Assembly (NCBI GenBank): GCA_030641695.1
Contig: DAOWGY010000034.1
Coordinates: forward strand, 1-18,138
Reading direction: 5' to 3'
From: Gammaproteobacteria bacterium
Lineage (GTDB): Bacteria; Pseudomonadota; Gammaproteobacteria; Steroidobacterales; Woeseiaceae
Length of the DNA: 18,138 bases
Position numbers and translations under genes: made by a program. Shown one piece after another: positions 6,875-15,240 of the stretch. The notes under the pieces were generated by a model, which was given only the letters and a program-made list of their open reading frames with translations, ran no database searches and was not told the origin of the DNA. Positions within the stretch are counted from its first letter, which is position 1; each line of letters opens with the position of its first letter.

Positions 6875-7690
6875 CTAGAAGCGCTCCAACCGCCGGTTTG
6901 CGAGCGCAGGGAAACTGCTCCGCAACTTGCCGAGTGCGTCAGGGTCAATATCGGCCACGACTGCACAGTTACCTTTGGCCTGTTCCGCAATTATGCGTCC
7001 CCACGGATCCACGATCAGTGAATGTCCGAACGTCTCGCGATTGTCGGGGTGCGTGCCGAACTGTCCCGGCGCGATGACATAGGACAGGTTCTCGATCGCT
7101 CGTGCACGCAACAGAATATGCCAGTGTGCCTCGCCCGTGGCTGCAGTAAATGCGGCGGGAACCGTGAACACGCTCGCCCCATCGTCGACGAGCGTGCGAA
7201 AAAGCTCGGGGAAGCGCAAGTCATAACAAATCGTGACGCCGACGCAACCAATCGGTGTGTCGACTGTGACCGGTTCATCCCCCGGATACATCGAATGTGA
7301 TTCCCGATACGATTCTTCGCGATCGGGCAGATCGACATCGAACAAATGGATCTTGCGATAGATCGCCTGCGTGCGCCCTGCGTCATCGACCACAACGCAG
7401 GCGCCGTACACTCGTTCGTCTTCCGGTGAAACGAGCGGCATGCTGCCGCCGATAATCCAGACGCCGTTGTCTGCCGCGGTTTCGGACAGGAATGACTGAA
7501 TCGGACCGTCGCCCGGATGCTCTGCGTGCAGGGTCTTGTCCCTGCCGTGTTCCGGCATCAGCGCGAAATTCTCGGGCAGCACCGCCAGCACGCAGTCATC
7601 GCGTGCGGCGTCCGCCAACAAAGTCCCGGCGAGTGCCAGGTTCTGCGCCACGTCGGCACCACTGTTCATTTGAATTGCCGCGACACGCAC
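6875..7690 (-). CDS. carbon-nitrogen hydrolase, Nit1-like (probable deaminated glutathione amidase)
   Basis: A 271-residue nitrilase-superfamily amidase. The catalytic triad is visible: Glu40 in LPENFAL, Lys113 in YRKIHLFDV and Cys155 in CYDLRFPELFR. The stretches ARAIENLSYVIAPGQFGTH and GHSLIVDPWGRI fit the Nit1/Nit2-like branch, whose bacterial members hydrolyse deaminated glutathione, a side product of transaminases; that substrate is inference by family. The frame is open far upstream inside yhdP, but the start is best placed at GTG 7690, where AAGGAG lies six bases before it and the family N-terminus (RVAAIQMNS) begins. Location between yhdP and tldD is, from memory, conserved in Pseudomonas. 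Confidence 0.92.
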   Translation of the reverse strand: MRVAAIQMNSGADVAQNLALAGTLLADAARDDCVLAVLPENFALMPEHGRDKTLHAEHPGDGPIQSFLSETAADNGVWIIGGSMPLVSPEDERVYGACVVVDDAGRTQAIYRKIHLFDVDLPDREESYRESHSMYPGDEPVTVDTPIGCVGVTICYDLRFPELFRTLVDDGASVFTVPAAFTAATGEAHWHILLRARAIENLSYVIAPGQFGTHPDNRETFGHSLIVDPWGRIIAEQAKGNCAVVADIDPDALGKLRSSFPALANRRLERF

Positions 7691-7728
7691 AGCGCACTCC
7701 TTGCAACGATTGCTTGCAGGCCCCGATT

Positions 7729-10700
7729 CTACTCTGAATCCGCGATACAGCCCGCCAGGTCCACACTGGACGCGAAGCCTGCGGCATCGGTGCTCTCGAT
7801 CAGCGGATCGTCCCACGAGCCTGTGATGCCGTAATACACCTGGCTCATCTCTTGCAAAGGCTTCTTGAAGATCTGCGAGAAGATCAACAGCGCGGCGGCG
7901 ACCTGCGGTCCTGCGACAACGGCGCCCACGATCGGCAGTGTATTGCCGAAATTCGCACTGACGACAGCGGCCTGTTCGTATTCGCGGCTGGTCAGGCTGG
8001 TGCGACCAATGATCGCGATATTCGCCGCAGGGCCTTCGAGCGACAGGTTGCAAGTGTAGGCCTCGCCATCGACGATGTGAAATGCCCCTTCGATCTTGTC
8101 GAAACCGAAGCCCTTGTCGAATACGTCGGTGAAATCGAGCGACAGGCGGCGCGGCAGCGCGACGATGCTCATCAAGCCGAACAGGCGTCCCGCGCCCGGC
8201 TCGATCTCGTCGAGTTGGCCCGCGCCCAGCCGTACCTGGATATCGCCATTCAGCGAATCGAAAATATCCGCCCTCGGTCCGCCTGACCAGCTCACGTCGA
8301 ACAGCATCGTCATGTCGTCGCTGACAATTCCCGGCTGATAGGCGAGCCGTTGCATTGTCGTACTGACGTCCGTGCTGGTCAGCGTGGCCATCAAATAACT
8401 GCGATGACCGATCGGGTCTGCCTCATCAGCGACCCAGCGTGCGTTCCCAACGATCTCGAAAGTGTCGTCCTTCGCCGTAAAGGCGTCGGCGACGAGGCCT
8501 TCGCCCGTGCGCGCAAGCTGCGCCTCCACAGCACCGAAGAAGCGATCACCGATCGCGAACTCCTGCGTCTTCAGCGTGATCGGTGGCAGTGTGCGCGGAT
8601 CGACCTGCTCGCCCAACTCGGCAGGACTTTGTGGATCGCCGGGGAGGATCAGTCGTTCCATGTCCATCACTAACGCACGATCCGATCCGAAATCGTAGGG
8701 GACGAACACGGAACCCACGACGCTGTCGCCATCGAACTGCACGAGCCAGTCGCGCGCACTGCGATCGACCCGTACACGATGATCCTGCAGGCGTTGGCCG
8801 AGAATGAGAAGATCGCCCACGTTCACATCGATCGACCGAATACGATCCGCGGTGCCCGTGCGTGCCTCGTCCCCGCGAGACAGCTGCAACCAGTCGTCAA
8901 GCCGGGTGCTGTCGATATTGCCACGTATGTGCAGGCCGCGAGTTTCTGCAATACTGCTCTCGCCGCCGCCGAGTGTCAGCGTGCCACGCTCGAGGTCCCA
9001 GATTTCGCCGTCATGCGCAAAGGCAATCTGCCAGCTAATGCCGCCATCGGCGGTACCCCTGCTTTCAATGCGCTGACCACCAGGAATGAACGCGATGTCG
9101 GCCGTGACACCCGCCTTCTCATCGACAGGCTTCAGGAACGGCTCGGGCAGGTCGACCGCGAGGCCCACCAGGTCGCTCCTGACCCGTACCGTGAAGGGAA
9201 CCGGTGGCTCCTGACGGCCGCGCGGAAACATCAGGTCGACCTCGTAATCGGTCTGACCGTCGACAAGTCCAGCAATCGGCAGCCCGAGTCCCTCAACCAG
9301 ATTCCCGGCCTGCACATTGCCGCGCGCCCTCGCCAGAATCTGGAATTCCGGCATATCCTCCGGCACGTTCATAACATCGATGGAAACGGGCTGGCCGAGG
9401 AACTGTCCGCCAAGTGCCTCACTCCGCACGTTCTGACGGTCGAACGTGACCGCACCGGTCAGCCCGGTGATCGGCGGATTGAAACCGTCGACCTGCAACG
9501 TCCCTTCGTTACTGACGATTCGTGCTGCAAATGTGAAGTTGCGCCAGTCCGCGATCGGCACGGTGAGATCTAGTTTAAAGGTGGCGTCACCTGTAACCCG
9601 AACGCGTCCCAGGTGGCCACCGAACAGGCGCCGGATCGGGCTGTTCTGTGCGTAGTTGTGTATGGATTCGAGGCTCCCCGTGGAGAACGAATCGATCGTC
9701 AGTACAGGCTTTCGGACGTCGTCAATCTCGATCTGTGCATCCACAATTTCGCGGCCATGATTGATCGAGCGATTGTTCACCGTATAGAGGCGCGTATTGT
9801 CCAGGACGACGTCCATGTCGATGATCTCCGCCGCCGGCCACTCCGGCAGGAACTTGAACGTCGAATCGCGCACCTCGGCCTGCAGCAGGAAGCGACCCTC
9901 GCCGCCGTCAAACGGAAACTTGTCCAGCGGGCCGTAAAGTCGCGTAGTGCCCCTTGGGATCCGGCCCGACACCAGCGCACTCTGGAACCAGTCATAAAGC
10001 TTCGTGTGCATGACGGTCGTAGGAATAAAACGCTTGGCCGAGCCAATGTCCGTGATGCTCCAGTTGGAAGCCAGGTCGATAACCGGCGCGGCGCCCTTAT
10101 CGAGCGTCACCTGAACGTTGCTTTGACTGTCGAAATCGGCATTGCGGATTGCAATGTTGTCGGACAACACCGTTATTCGGTCACCGCTGCGGCGCCAGAT
10201 GACTGTGCCACGTGCATCGTCTATCGGTACGGGCTCGGTGAGGTGTTCGGCGAGATCCAGCACCATGTCGTCCGAACGTATCTCCAGCCGCCCTCCGGAT
10301 CGATCCGCGCGCAGGCGACCAGTGAAACCCCGCAACCCCGGACGCCCGTCGGCGGCGGCGATACCGACATCCTCGAGATCGGCCGACACCGCGTAGCGAG
10401 GCGTGTCCGTATGGATGTCCGACAGCGTTGCCTCCAGGTTGCGAACGATACCGTCCGGTGCAAGTTTCTCGAGCATTCGGCGTCGCTCGTCGTCGAGCAA
10501 CGGCGCAACCAGGTTGATGTCGTGCAGGTTCAGAAAGTCACCGCGGGCGTCGAGCATGACGATGTTGCCATCGCGATCGATGCTCGTCTCGAGGTGCAGT
10601 GAAGACTCCGGCCAAGTGCCCGTCGAGGTACTGATACGAAAGTCGTCCGCCGCCGCCAGCCAGCCGTCGGGATCGCTGCGATACTCGACACGGCCGACCA

Positions 10701-11565
10701 TGGAGAATTCTTCACGCGCGGCAATGGTAATTTCATCGAATTCGAATTCCGCGGTTGCGCTCTGGACACCATCGTCAACCCAGGCGAACGATACGTCGAG
10801 GTTGCCCGTGCCCGATGTCAGGGGCCAGCGGCGCGTGTCGTCGAATGCAACGAGACCCGGCAGAATCAGGTCGCTTGCCTCGACCGTAATGTCCCAGGCG
10901 CGGCTTTGCTCCGGCTCGCCCAGTAACTGTGTCGCAGCGATTCGCAATTGCCCGCCCAGCGAATCGGGCAGCCCGACAGTCGCGTCGATCGCGAGGCGTT
11001 GCTCGTCACTGCGCACGGTCGCCCGATCAATGTCGAAATACGTGGGTCGTTCGTCGCCGGGCCGAATTAATTGCAGTTCCACTTCGTCGGCAATGATCTC
11101 GACGTCCCCGAGGTCGCCGTTGCCCGGAGTGTAGAAATTCAGCAGATCATCCGCCGGCATACCCTGGATCCACCAACGGCCGTTCGGCAGCTGCCGGATC
11201 TCGACACTCGTGTCGCGCACAACGACCCGATCGATAACCAGGGTGCGATCGACGAGCAATCGGGTCAGCGCGACGCCGACACTGACCTGTTCCGCGGCAA
11301 CGATGCGCTGCATGGTGCTGCCACGAATGAGTTCCGCATCATAGAATTCGAGCTGCGGACCGCTGAGTCCCCAGCGAGCGTCCATGCCGGAAAAATTGAC
11401 CCGCATGCCGATCGCGTCACTGGCCCAGGCTTTGATCTCGTCCTGATACTCCGGAAGTCGAGGCAGCAACAGGCGAAACAGGCCAACGGCGATAGCAAGC
11501 AGAATAACAACGCCGGCCGCCAGGTAGGCGAAGAACTTGAACAGGCGTTGCAGAAACTTTGTCAT
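7729..11565 (-). CDS. yhdP: YhdP, AsmA-like inner-membrane phospholipid transport protein
   Basis: At 1278 residues this matches the family length (E. coli YhdP is 1266). A short basic N-terminus (MTKFLQRLFKFF) leads into one membrane helix at about residues 11-32. The rest is a long, beta-rich periplasmic repeat region of the AsmA/DUF3971 type, ending in the conserved C-terminal section with RLFGLMSIVALPRRLSLDF, FDKGFGFDKIEG and YYGITGSWDDPLIES. YhdP, TamB and YdbH are known to be partly redundant proteins that carry phospholipid from inner to outer membrane, forming a lipid-lined groove. The ATG at 11565 lies 20 nt after the rng stop; no clear Shine-Dalgarno is seen, suggesting coupling to rng. 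Long open frames on the other strand here are codon-bias shadows. Confidence 0.96.
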   Translation of the reverse strand: MTKFLQRLFKFFAYLAAGVVILLAIAVGLFRLLLPRLPEYQDEIKAWASDAIGMRVNFSGMDARWGLSGPQLEFYDAELIRGSTMQRIVAAEQVSVGVALTRLLVDRTLVIDRVVVRDTSVEIRQLPNGRWWIQGMPADDLLNFYTPGNGDLGDVEIIADEVELQLIRPGDERPTYFDIDRATVRSDEQRLAIDATVGLPDSLGGQLRIAATQLLGEPEQSRAWDITVEASDLILPGLVAFDDTRRWPLTSGTGNLDVSFAWVDDGVQSATAEFEFDEITIAAREEFSMVGRVEYRSDPDGWLAAADDFRISTSTGTWPESSLHLETSIDRDGNIVMLDARGDFLNLHDINLVAPLLDDERRRMLEKLAPDGIVRNLEATLSDIHTDTPRYAVSADLEDVGIAAADGRPGLRGFTGRLRADRSGGRLEIRSDDMVLDLAEHLTEPVPIDDARGTVIWRRSGDRITVLSDNIAIRNADFDSQSNVQVTLDKGAAPVIDLASNWSITDIGSAKRFIPTTVMHTKLYDWFQSALVSGRIPRGTTRLYGPLDKFPFDGGEGRFLLQAEVRDSTFKFLPEWPAAEIIDMDVVLDNTRLYTVNNRSINHGREIVDAQIEIDDVRKPVLTIDSFSTGSLESIHNYAQNSPIRRLFGGHLGRVRVTGDATFKLDLTVPIADWRNFTFAARIVSNEGTLQVDGFNPPITGLTGAVTFDRQNVRSEALGGQFLGQPVSIDVMNVPEDMPEFQILARARGNVQAGNLVEGLGLPIAGLVDGQTDYEVDLMFPRGRQEPPVPFTVRVRSDLVGLAVDLPEPFLKPVDEKAGVTADIAFIPGGQRIESRGTADGGISWQIAFAHDGEIWDLERGTLTLGGGESSIAETRGLHIRGNIDSTRLDDWLQLSRGDEARTGTADRIRSIDVNVGDLLILGQRLQDHRVRVDRSARDWLVQFDGDSVVGSVFVPYDFGSDRALVMDMERLILPGDPQSPAELGEQVDPRTLPPITLKTQEFAIGDRFFGAVEAQLARTGEGLVADAFTAKDDTFEIVGNARWVADEADPIGHRSYLMATLTSTDVSTTMQRLAYQPGIVSDDMTMLFDVSWSGGPRADIFDSLNGDIQVRLGAGQLDEIEPGAGRLFGLMSIVALPRRLSLDFTDVFDKGFGFDKIEGAFHIVDGEAYTCNLSLEGPAANIAIIGRTSLTSREYEQAAVVSANFGNTLPIVGAVVAGPQVAAALLIFSQIFKKPLQEMSQVYYGITGSWDDPLIESTDAAGFASSVDLAGCIADSE

Positions 11566-11585
11566 GAACGATATACCGTGTCGCG

Positions 11586-13070
11586 TTAAATCAGGACGAC
11601 ATCGAACTGGTCTTGCAGGTAGAGCGACTCCGTTTGCAGGCGGATCGACTTGCCGGTCTGCTCGCCGAGCACTGCGAGACTGGTCGCCTGTTCATCGAGC
11701 AACAGTTCGATAACGTCCTGATGCGCGAGCACCAGGGCTTCGTCGAACTCGAATTGTCGCGCCTGGCGGATAATTTCGCGAAAAATCTCGAAACAGACGG
11801 TCTCGGCCGTCAGCACGAAGCCGCGCCCTTCGCAGCTTGGACAATCTTCACAGAGAATATGCTGCAAACTCTCGCGCGTACGCTTGCGCGTCATCTCGAC
11901 CAGGCCGAGCGGCGACACCGGCGTGATCTGGTGACGCGCGTGGTCGCTTGCCAGCGCCTGCTCGAGCACGGCAAGGACATTCTCGCGATGTGATACCTCT
12001 TCCATATCGATGAAATCGATGATGATGATGCCGCCGAGGTTTCGGAGCCGCAGTTGCCTCGCAATGCTCATGGCCGCCTCGAGGTTGGTCCGATAGATCG
12101 TCTCCTCAAGGTTGCGGTGGCCGACGTAGGCACCCGTATTCACATCGATCGTCGTCATCGCCTCCGTCTGATCAAATATCAGGTAACCACCCGACTTCAA
12201 CGGGATGCTCCGGTCCAGGGCCTTGCGAATCTCGTCCTCGATGCCGTGCAGGTCGAAGATCGGCCGGCGCCGTTGATACAGTTCCAGCCGCGACTCGACC
12301 CCGGGCAGGAACGTCGCCGCAAACTCGTGCATTGCCTCGAAATCGTCCTTCGAGTCGACGAGTATCGTTTCGACATCAACCGTCACGAGATCGCGCAACA
12401 CGCGCAGCGGCAAGGACAAGTCCTCGTTCACCATCTGTTTTACGCCATGGTTACTGCACCGTTGCTGAATGACGCCCCAGAGTTTAATGAGATACTTGAG
12501 GTCGGCCTCCAGCGCGTCCCGTTCCGTGCCCTCGGCAACCGTGCGCACGATCGCGCCGCACTCGAGACCGAAGTCGGACAACAAGCCCTCGACCATGCTG
12601 CGCAGGCGGTCGCGTTCCTCGTCCAGTTCGATGCGCGCGGAAATGCCGACGCTGACGCTCCTGGGCAGTAATACAAGGTGTCGCGAGGGCAATGTGATGA
12701 ACGTCGTGAGTCGCGCTCCCTTGTTGCCCAGCGGGTCCTTGGCGACCTGTACGAGCAACTGGTCGCCTTCCCGGACCAGTTTCCGAATATCGGGCAGTTC
12801 CTCCTCAGGCGCATCTTCCCGGTCGCCATCGTGCGCGATGTCGGATGCGTGCAAGAACGCCGTTCGATCCAGACCGATATCGATGAAAGCCGCCTGCATG
12901 CCCGGCAGCACGCGCGACACCTTGCCATTGTAAATATTGCTGATCAGACCGCGACGCGCCGCGCGCTCGATGAATACCTCCTGCAGCACGCCGTTTTCGA
13001 GCAGAGCGGCTCGCACCTCGGATGGTGTCACATTGATCAGAATTTCTTCTTTTAGCGACTCGTCGCTCAT
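11586..13070 (-). CDS. rng: Ribonuclease G
   Basis: A 494-residue RNase E/G family endonuclease, of RNase G size and without the long RNase E scaffold tail. The S1-like RNA-binding region spans about residues 36-125 (RGLISNIYNGKVSRVLPGMQ at its start). The catalytic metal aspartates are Asp309 (TIDVNTG) and Asp352 (IIDFIDM), and the zinc-link cysteines are in CPSCEGRGF (Cys410 and Cys413). RNase G trims the 5' end of 16S rRNA and degrades some mRNAs. The ATG overlaps the maf stop by ATGA, and yhdP follows after 20 nt, a widely shared maf-rng-yhdP order. The identification is firm. Confidence 0.97.
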   Translation of the reverse strand: MSDESLKEEILINVTPSEVRAALLENGVLQEVFIERAARRGLISNIYNGKVSRVLPGMQAAFIDIGLDRTAFLHASDIAHDGDREDAPEEELPDIRKLVREGDQLLVQVAKDPLGNKGARLTTFITLPSRHLVLLPRSVSVGISARIELDEERDRLRSMVEGLLSDFGLECGAIVRTVAEGTERDALEADLKYLIKLWGVIQQRCSNHGVKQMVNEDLSLPLRVLRDLVTVDVETILVDSKDDFEAMHEFAATFLPGVESRLELYQRRRPIFDLHGIEDEIRKALDRSIPLKSGGYLIFDQTEAMTTIDVNTGAYVGHRNLEETIYRTNLEAAMSIARQLRLRNLGGIIIIDFIDMEEVSHRENVLAVLEQALASDHARHQITPVSPLGLVEMTRKRTRESLQHILCEDCPSCEGRGFVLTAETVCFEIFREIIRQARQFEFDEALVLAHQDVIELLLDEQATSLAVLGEQTGKSIRLQTESLYLQDQFDVVLI

Positions 13071-13660
13071 AGTCGGTCCTTCAGGTCGGCCGCAGGCTCG
13101 ATACCGGCCATCTGCAACAGGCGCGCGGTCTCGAAAACCGGCAAACCAACGACGCCGGTGTAACTACCCGTGACGGCCTCGACGAAGTCGCCCGCGAGGC
13201 CCTGGATCGCGTAGGCTCCCGCCTTGTCACGGGGTTCCCCACTTTGCCAGTACTCGCGCGCCTCGTCAGGACCGATATCGCGAAATTTTACCTCCGTGAC
13301 CGACAGCACGCTCTCGACGCCTCGCGCCGAGCGCACGGCAACGCCGGTCATGACCTGGTGACTGCAGCCGGACAGTGCCGCCAGCATACGCAGCCCGTCC
13401 GCCTCGTCGCAGGGTTTGCCGAATACCTCGTCGTCCAGCACGACGGCCGTATCGGCGCCTATGACGACGGTTTCCGGGTCGCAGCACGCCGCACCCGCCT
13501 TTTCGACAGCTAGACGGACGACCATGATATCTGCGGATTCTCCGGGGTGCGGGCGCTCGTCGATATCCACGCCGGCCGCCGAGAATTCGAGTCCCATCTG
13601 CTCGAGTATGGCGCCACGGCGAGGCGATGAAGAGGCGAGGTGCAGCAATGGGACGGACAT
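13067..13660 (-). CDS. maf: Maf family nucleotide pyrophosphatase (YhdE-like, dTTP/UTP)
   Basis: This 197-residue protein has the Maf hallmarks SSSPRR (10-15), VIGADTAV with the base Asp70, KPCDEADGLRML, and DKAGAYAIQG (145-154) followed by GSYTGVVGLPV. Those last motifs resemble YhdE, the subfamily that hydrolyses dTTP, UTP and modified forms such as m5UTP and pseudo-UTP, rather than YceF. The role is removal of non-canonical nucleotides. It starts at ATG 13658-13660 without a clear Shine-Dalgarno, 18 nt after rlmH, and its TGA overlaps the rng start. Confidence 0.95.
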   Translation of the reverse strand: MSVPLLHLASSSPRRGAILEQMGLEFSAAGVDIDERPHPGESADIMVVRLAVEKAGAACCDPETVVIGADTAVVLDDEVFGKPCDEADGLRMLAALSGCSHQVMTGVAVRSARGVESVLSVTEVKFRDIGPDEAREYWQSGEPRDKAGAYAIQGLAGDFVEAVTGSYTGVVGLPVFETARLLQMAGIEPAADLKDRL

Positions 13661-13678
13661 CGGGGTAGCGGGCGTGAG

Positions 13679-14149
13679 TCAGGAGCGATGGTAGGGGTGG
13701 CCGGAATTCAGCGACCAGGCACGATACATTTGCTCTGCGAGCAGTACGCGGGCGAGGCCATGCGGCAAGGTCAGGTCCGACAACGACCATATGAAATCAG
13801 CGCGCTGCCGGCAGCGGTCCGAAACGCCGTCCGGCCCGCCGATAATCAGGCACAGGTCACGACCGTCGGTCTGCCAGTCGGATAAACGTCCCGCCAGGGA
13901 TTTGCTGGTCATTTGCTTGCCTCTCTCGTCGAGCAGCACAGCCCGCTCGTCAGCGGTGAGCTTGCCGAGTATCAGCTTACCTTCGGTCTCGATGGCACGC
14001 TTCGCGCTGTCGGCTTTGCTTCTTTTTGCGGTCGCGATGACGTCCAGCCTGAACTTCCACTGCGGCGGGAAACGCCCGCTGTAGAGTCGAAACGCGTCGT
14101 CGACCCATGGTGGCTGGCGGTCGCCGACGGCTAGCAGCCGAATATGCAC
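13679..14149 (-). CDS. rlmH: RlmH, 23S rRNA pseudouridine-1915 N3-methyltransferase
   Basis: A 156-residue SPOUT-class methyltransferase (family size about 155). The S-adenosylmethionine-binding knot is visible as LIIGGPDG (101-108) and SDLTLPHGLARVLLAEQMYRAW, and the protein ends in the conserved GHPYH. RlmH methylates pseudouridine 1915 in helix 69 of 23S rRNA on the assembled 70S ribosome. The start is GTG at 14147-14149, which begins the family N-terminus MHIRLLAVG; AGGG lies about ten bases upstream. It follows rsfS by 26 nt, a very common pairing. Confidence 0.97.
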   Translation of the reverse strand: MHIRLLAVGDRQPPWVDDAFRLYSGRFPPQWKFRLDVIATAKRSKADSAKRAIETEGKLILGKLTADERAVLLDERGKQMTSKSLAGRLSDWQTDGRDLCLIIGGPDGVSDRCRQRADFIWSLSDLTLPHGLARVLLAEQMYRAWSLNSGHPYHRS

Positions 14150-14175
14150 GTTCTGAACGCCCTGCGGGGCACGCC

Positions 14176-14529
14176 TCAGCGGTCCGTCGCGGCAAGGTCT
14201 CTGACCGGACCGAGCGACCAGAGTTTTTCGAGGTTATAGAATTCACGCACTTTGGGCAGCATGACGTGCACGAGCGTGTCCTGGAGGTCCAGCAATACCC
14301 ACTCGCCGCCGCCTTCACCTTCGATGCCGATCGGCTTGTGGCCTGCTTTGGAGGCCTTTTCCGCCACATTCTCGACCAGTGCCTTCACGTGCCGGTTCGA
14401 GGTGCCGCTCGCGACGACCATGTAGTCGGTAACGGTCGTCATATCGCGGACATCGAGCTTGACGATATCCTCCGCCTTGATGTCATCGAGCGCATCGATG
14501 ACCAGGTTACTCAATTGCTCGCTATTCAT
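14176..14529 (-). CDS. rsfS: RsfS, ribosome silencing factor
   Basis: A full-length 117-residue RsfS (Iojap/YbeB). The core TDYMVVASGTSNRHVKAL (34-51), EWVLLDLQDTLVHVMLP (76-92) and REFYNLEKLW are diagnostic. RsfS binds L14 (uL14) on the large subunit and blocks joining of 30S and 50S, lowering translation in starvation. The start is ATG 14529; only a weak AAGAG precedes it. A short overlapping frame (14522-14548) begins 19 bases upstream, described separately. It lies between nadD and rlmH, as in many bacteria. Confidence 0.97.
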   Translation of the reverse strand: MNSEQLSNLVIDALDDIKAEDIVKLDVRDMTTVTDYMVVASGTSNRHVKALVENVAEKASKAGHKPIGIEGEGGGEWVLLDLQDTLVHVMLPKVREFYNLEKLWSLGPVRDLAATDR

Positions 14530-14548
14530 GCGCGATGCTCTTTTTCAT
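14522..14548 (-). other. possible 8-codon leader frame overlapping the rsfS start
   Basis: ATGAAAAAGAGC begins an 8-codon frame (MKKSIAHE) whose TAG at 14522-14524 lies just past the rsfS ATG (14527-14529). GAGGAG lies at 14560-14565, eleven bases before this ATG and much too far from rsfS itself. Ribosomes could reach rsfS by reinitiation after this frame. It may be chance; there is no conservation evidence. Confidence 0.25.
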
Positions 14549-14567
14549 ACGTTTCCGTTCTCCTCAA

Positions 14568-15212
14568 TCAGGAATTTTCAGTCGCATAACAACCACTCTC
14601 GATAATCAGGTGTCGCACCGCGTCCGGCATCAGAAAGCGTGGGTCGCGGCCGGCCGCGACAAGGTCCCTGATTTCCGTCGACGCGATCTCCAGCTGCGTC
14701 ACTGCGTGAACGTGGATAAGGCCATGGTGCGTTTCGTGCAGATCGCTAACCCGGTGTGTGCTGCGTTCACTGAGCAAATCGCCGAGCGCGCCGTAATCCG
14801 GCGCCCGCCAGCCCGGACGATGGGCAACCACTATGTGAGCGAAATCCAGGATTTCATCCCAGCGGTGCCATTGCGGCAGTCCGAGAAAGGCGTCCATACC
14901 GAGAATCAGACCCAACGAGCGGTCCGGAAATTCCTCACGAAGGCTAATCAGCGTATCGATCGAGTATGACGGGCCATCGCGTCGCAGTTCCCTGTCATCG
15001 ACGTTGAAGCCCGGCTGCCCCTCCGTCGCCCGCTGCACCATTTGCAGACGCAGCTCTGCATCGGCAAAGGTGATGCCGCGATGCGGCGGGTCTCCAGCCG
15101 GCGTAAAGCGCACCTGCTCGAACGCCAGCGCCTGCAGCATCTCGAAAGCGGTTCGCAAATGGCCGTAGTGAATCGGGTCGAATGTGCCACCGAAGATGCC
15201 GATCGGGGTCAT
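14568..15212 (-). CDS. nadD: NadD, nicotinate-nucleotide adenylyltransferase
   Basis: A 214-residue nucleotidyltransferase that joins ATP and nicotinate mononucleotide to give deamido-NAD, a required step of NAD synthesis. The N-terminal signature GGTFDPIHYGH occupies residues 8-18 with the catalytic histidines His15 and His18, and the C-terminal motif IASTEIRDLVAAGRDPRFLMP holds the second nucleotide-binding site. The frame is open upstream to 15338, but the family begins at MTPIGIFGGTFDP, so ATG 15210-15212 is chosen; this leaves 28 nt after the holA stop. Its ribosome site is weak. Confidence 0.97.
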   Translation of the reverse strand: MTPIGIFGGTFDPIHYGHLRTAFEMLQALAFEQVRFTPAGDPPHRGITFADAELRLQMVQRATEGQPGFNVDDRELRRDGPSYSIDTLISLREEFPDRSLGLILGMDAFLGLPQWHRWDEILDFAHIVVAHRPGWRAPDYGALGDLLSERSTHRVSDLHETHHGLIHVHAVTQLEIASTEIRDLVAAGRDPRFLMPDAVRHLIIESGCYATENS

Positions 15213-15240
15213 CGGCGCGCTTCGCCTGTGCCCGTCCTGC

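Noticed and set aside
7691..8053. N-terminal extension of the nitrilase frame into yhdP
   Set aside because: The extension has no resemblance to nitrilases and overlaps the yhdP C-terminus; AAGGAG before GTG 7690 gives a proper start.
9613..10602. 329-codon open frame on the plus strand opposite yhdP, with others at 8779-9573 and 11071-11589
   Set aside because: They are antisense to a clear full-length yhdP, rich in Arg, His and Val as expected from third-position GC bias, and match no family I know.
12054..12671. 205-codon plus-strand frame opposite rng
   Set aside because: Antisense to RNase G catalytic and S1 regions; composition is typical of a shadow frame.
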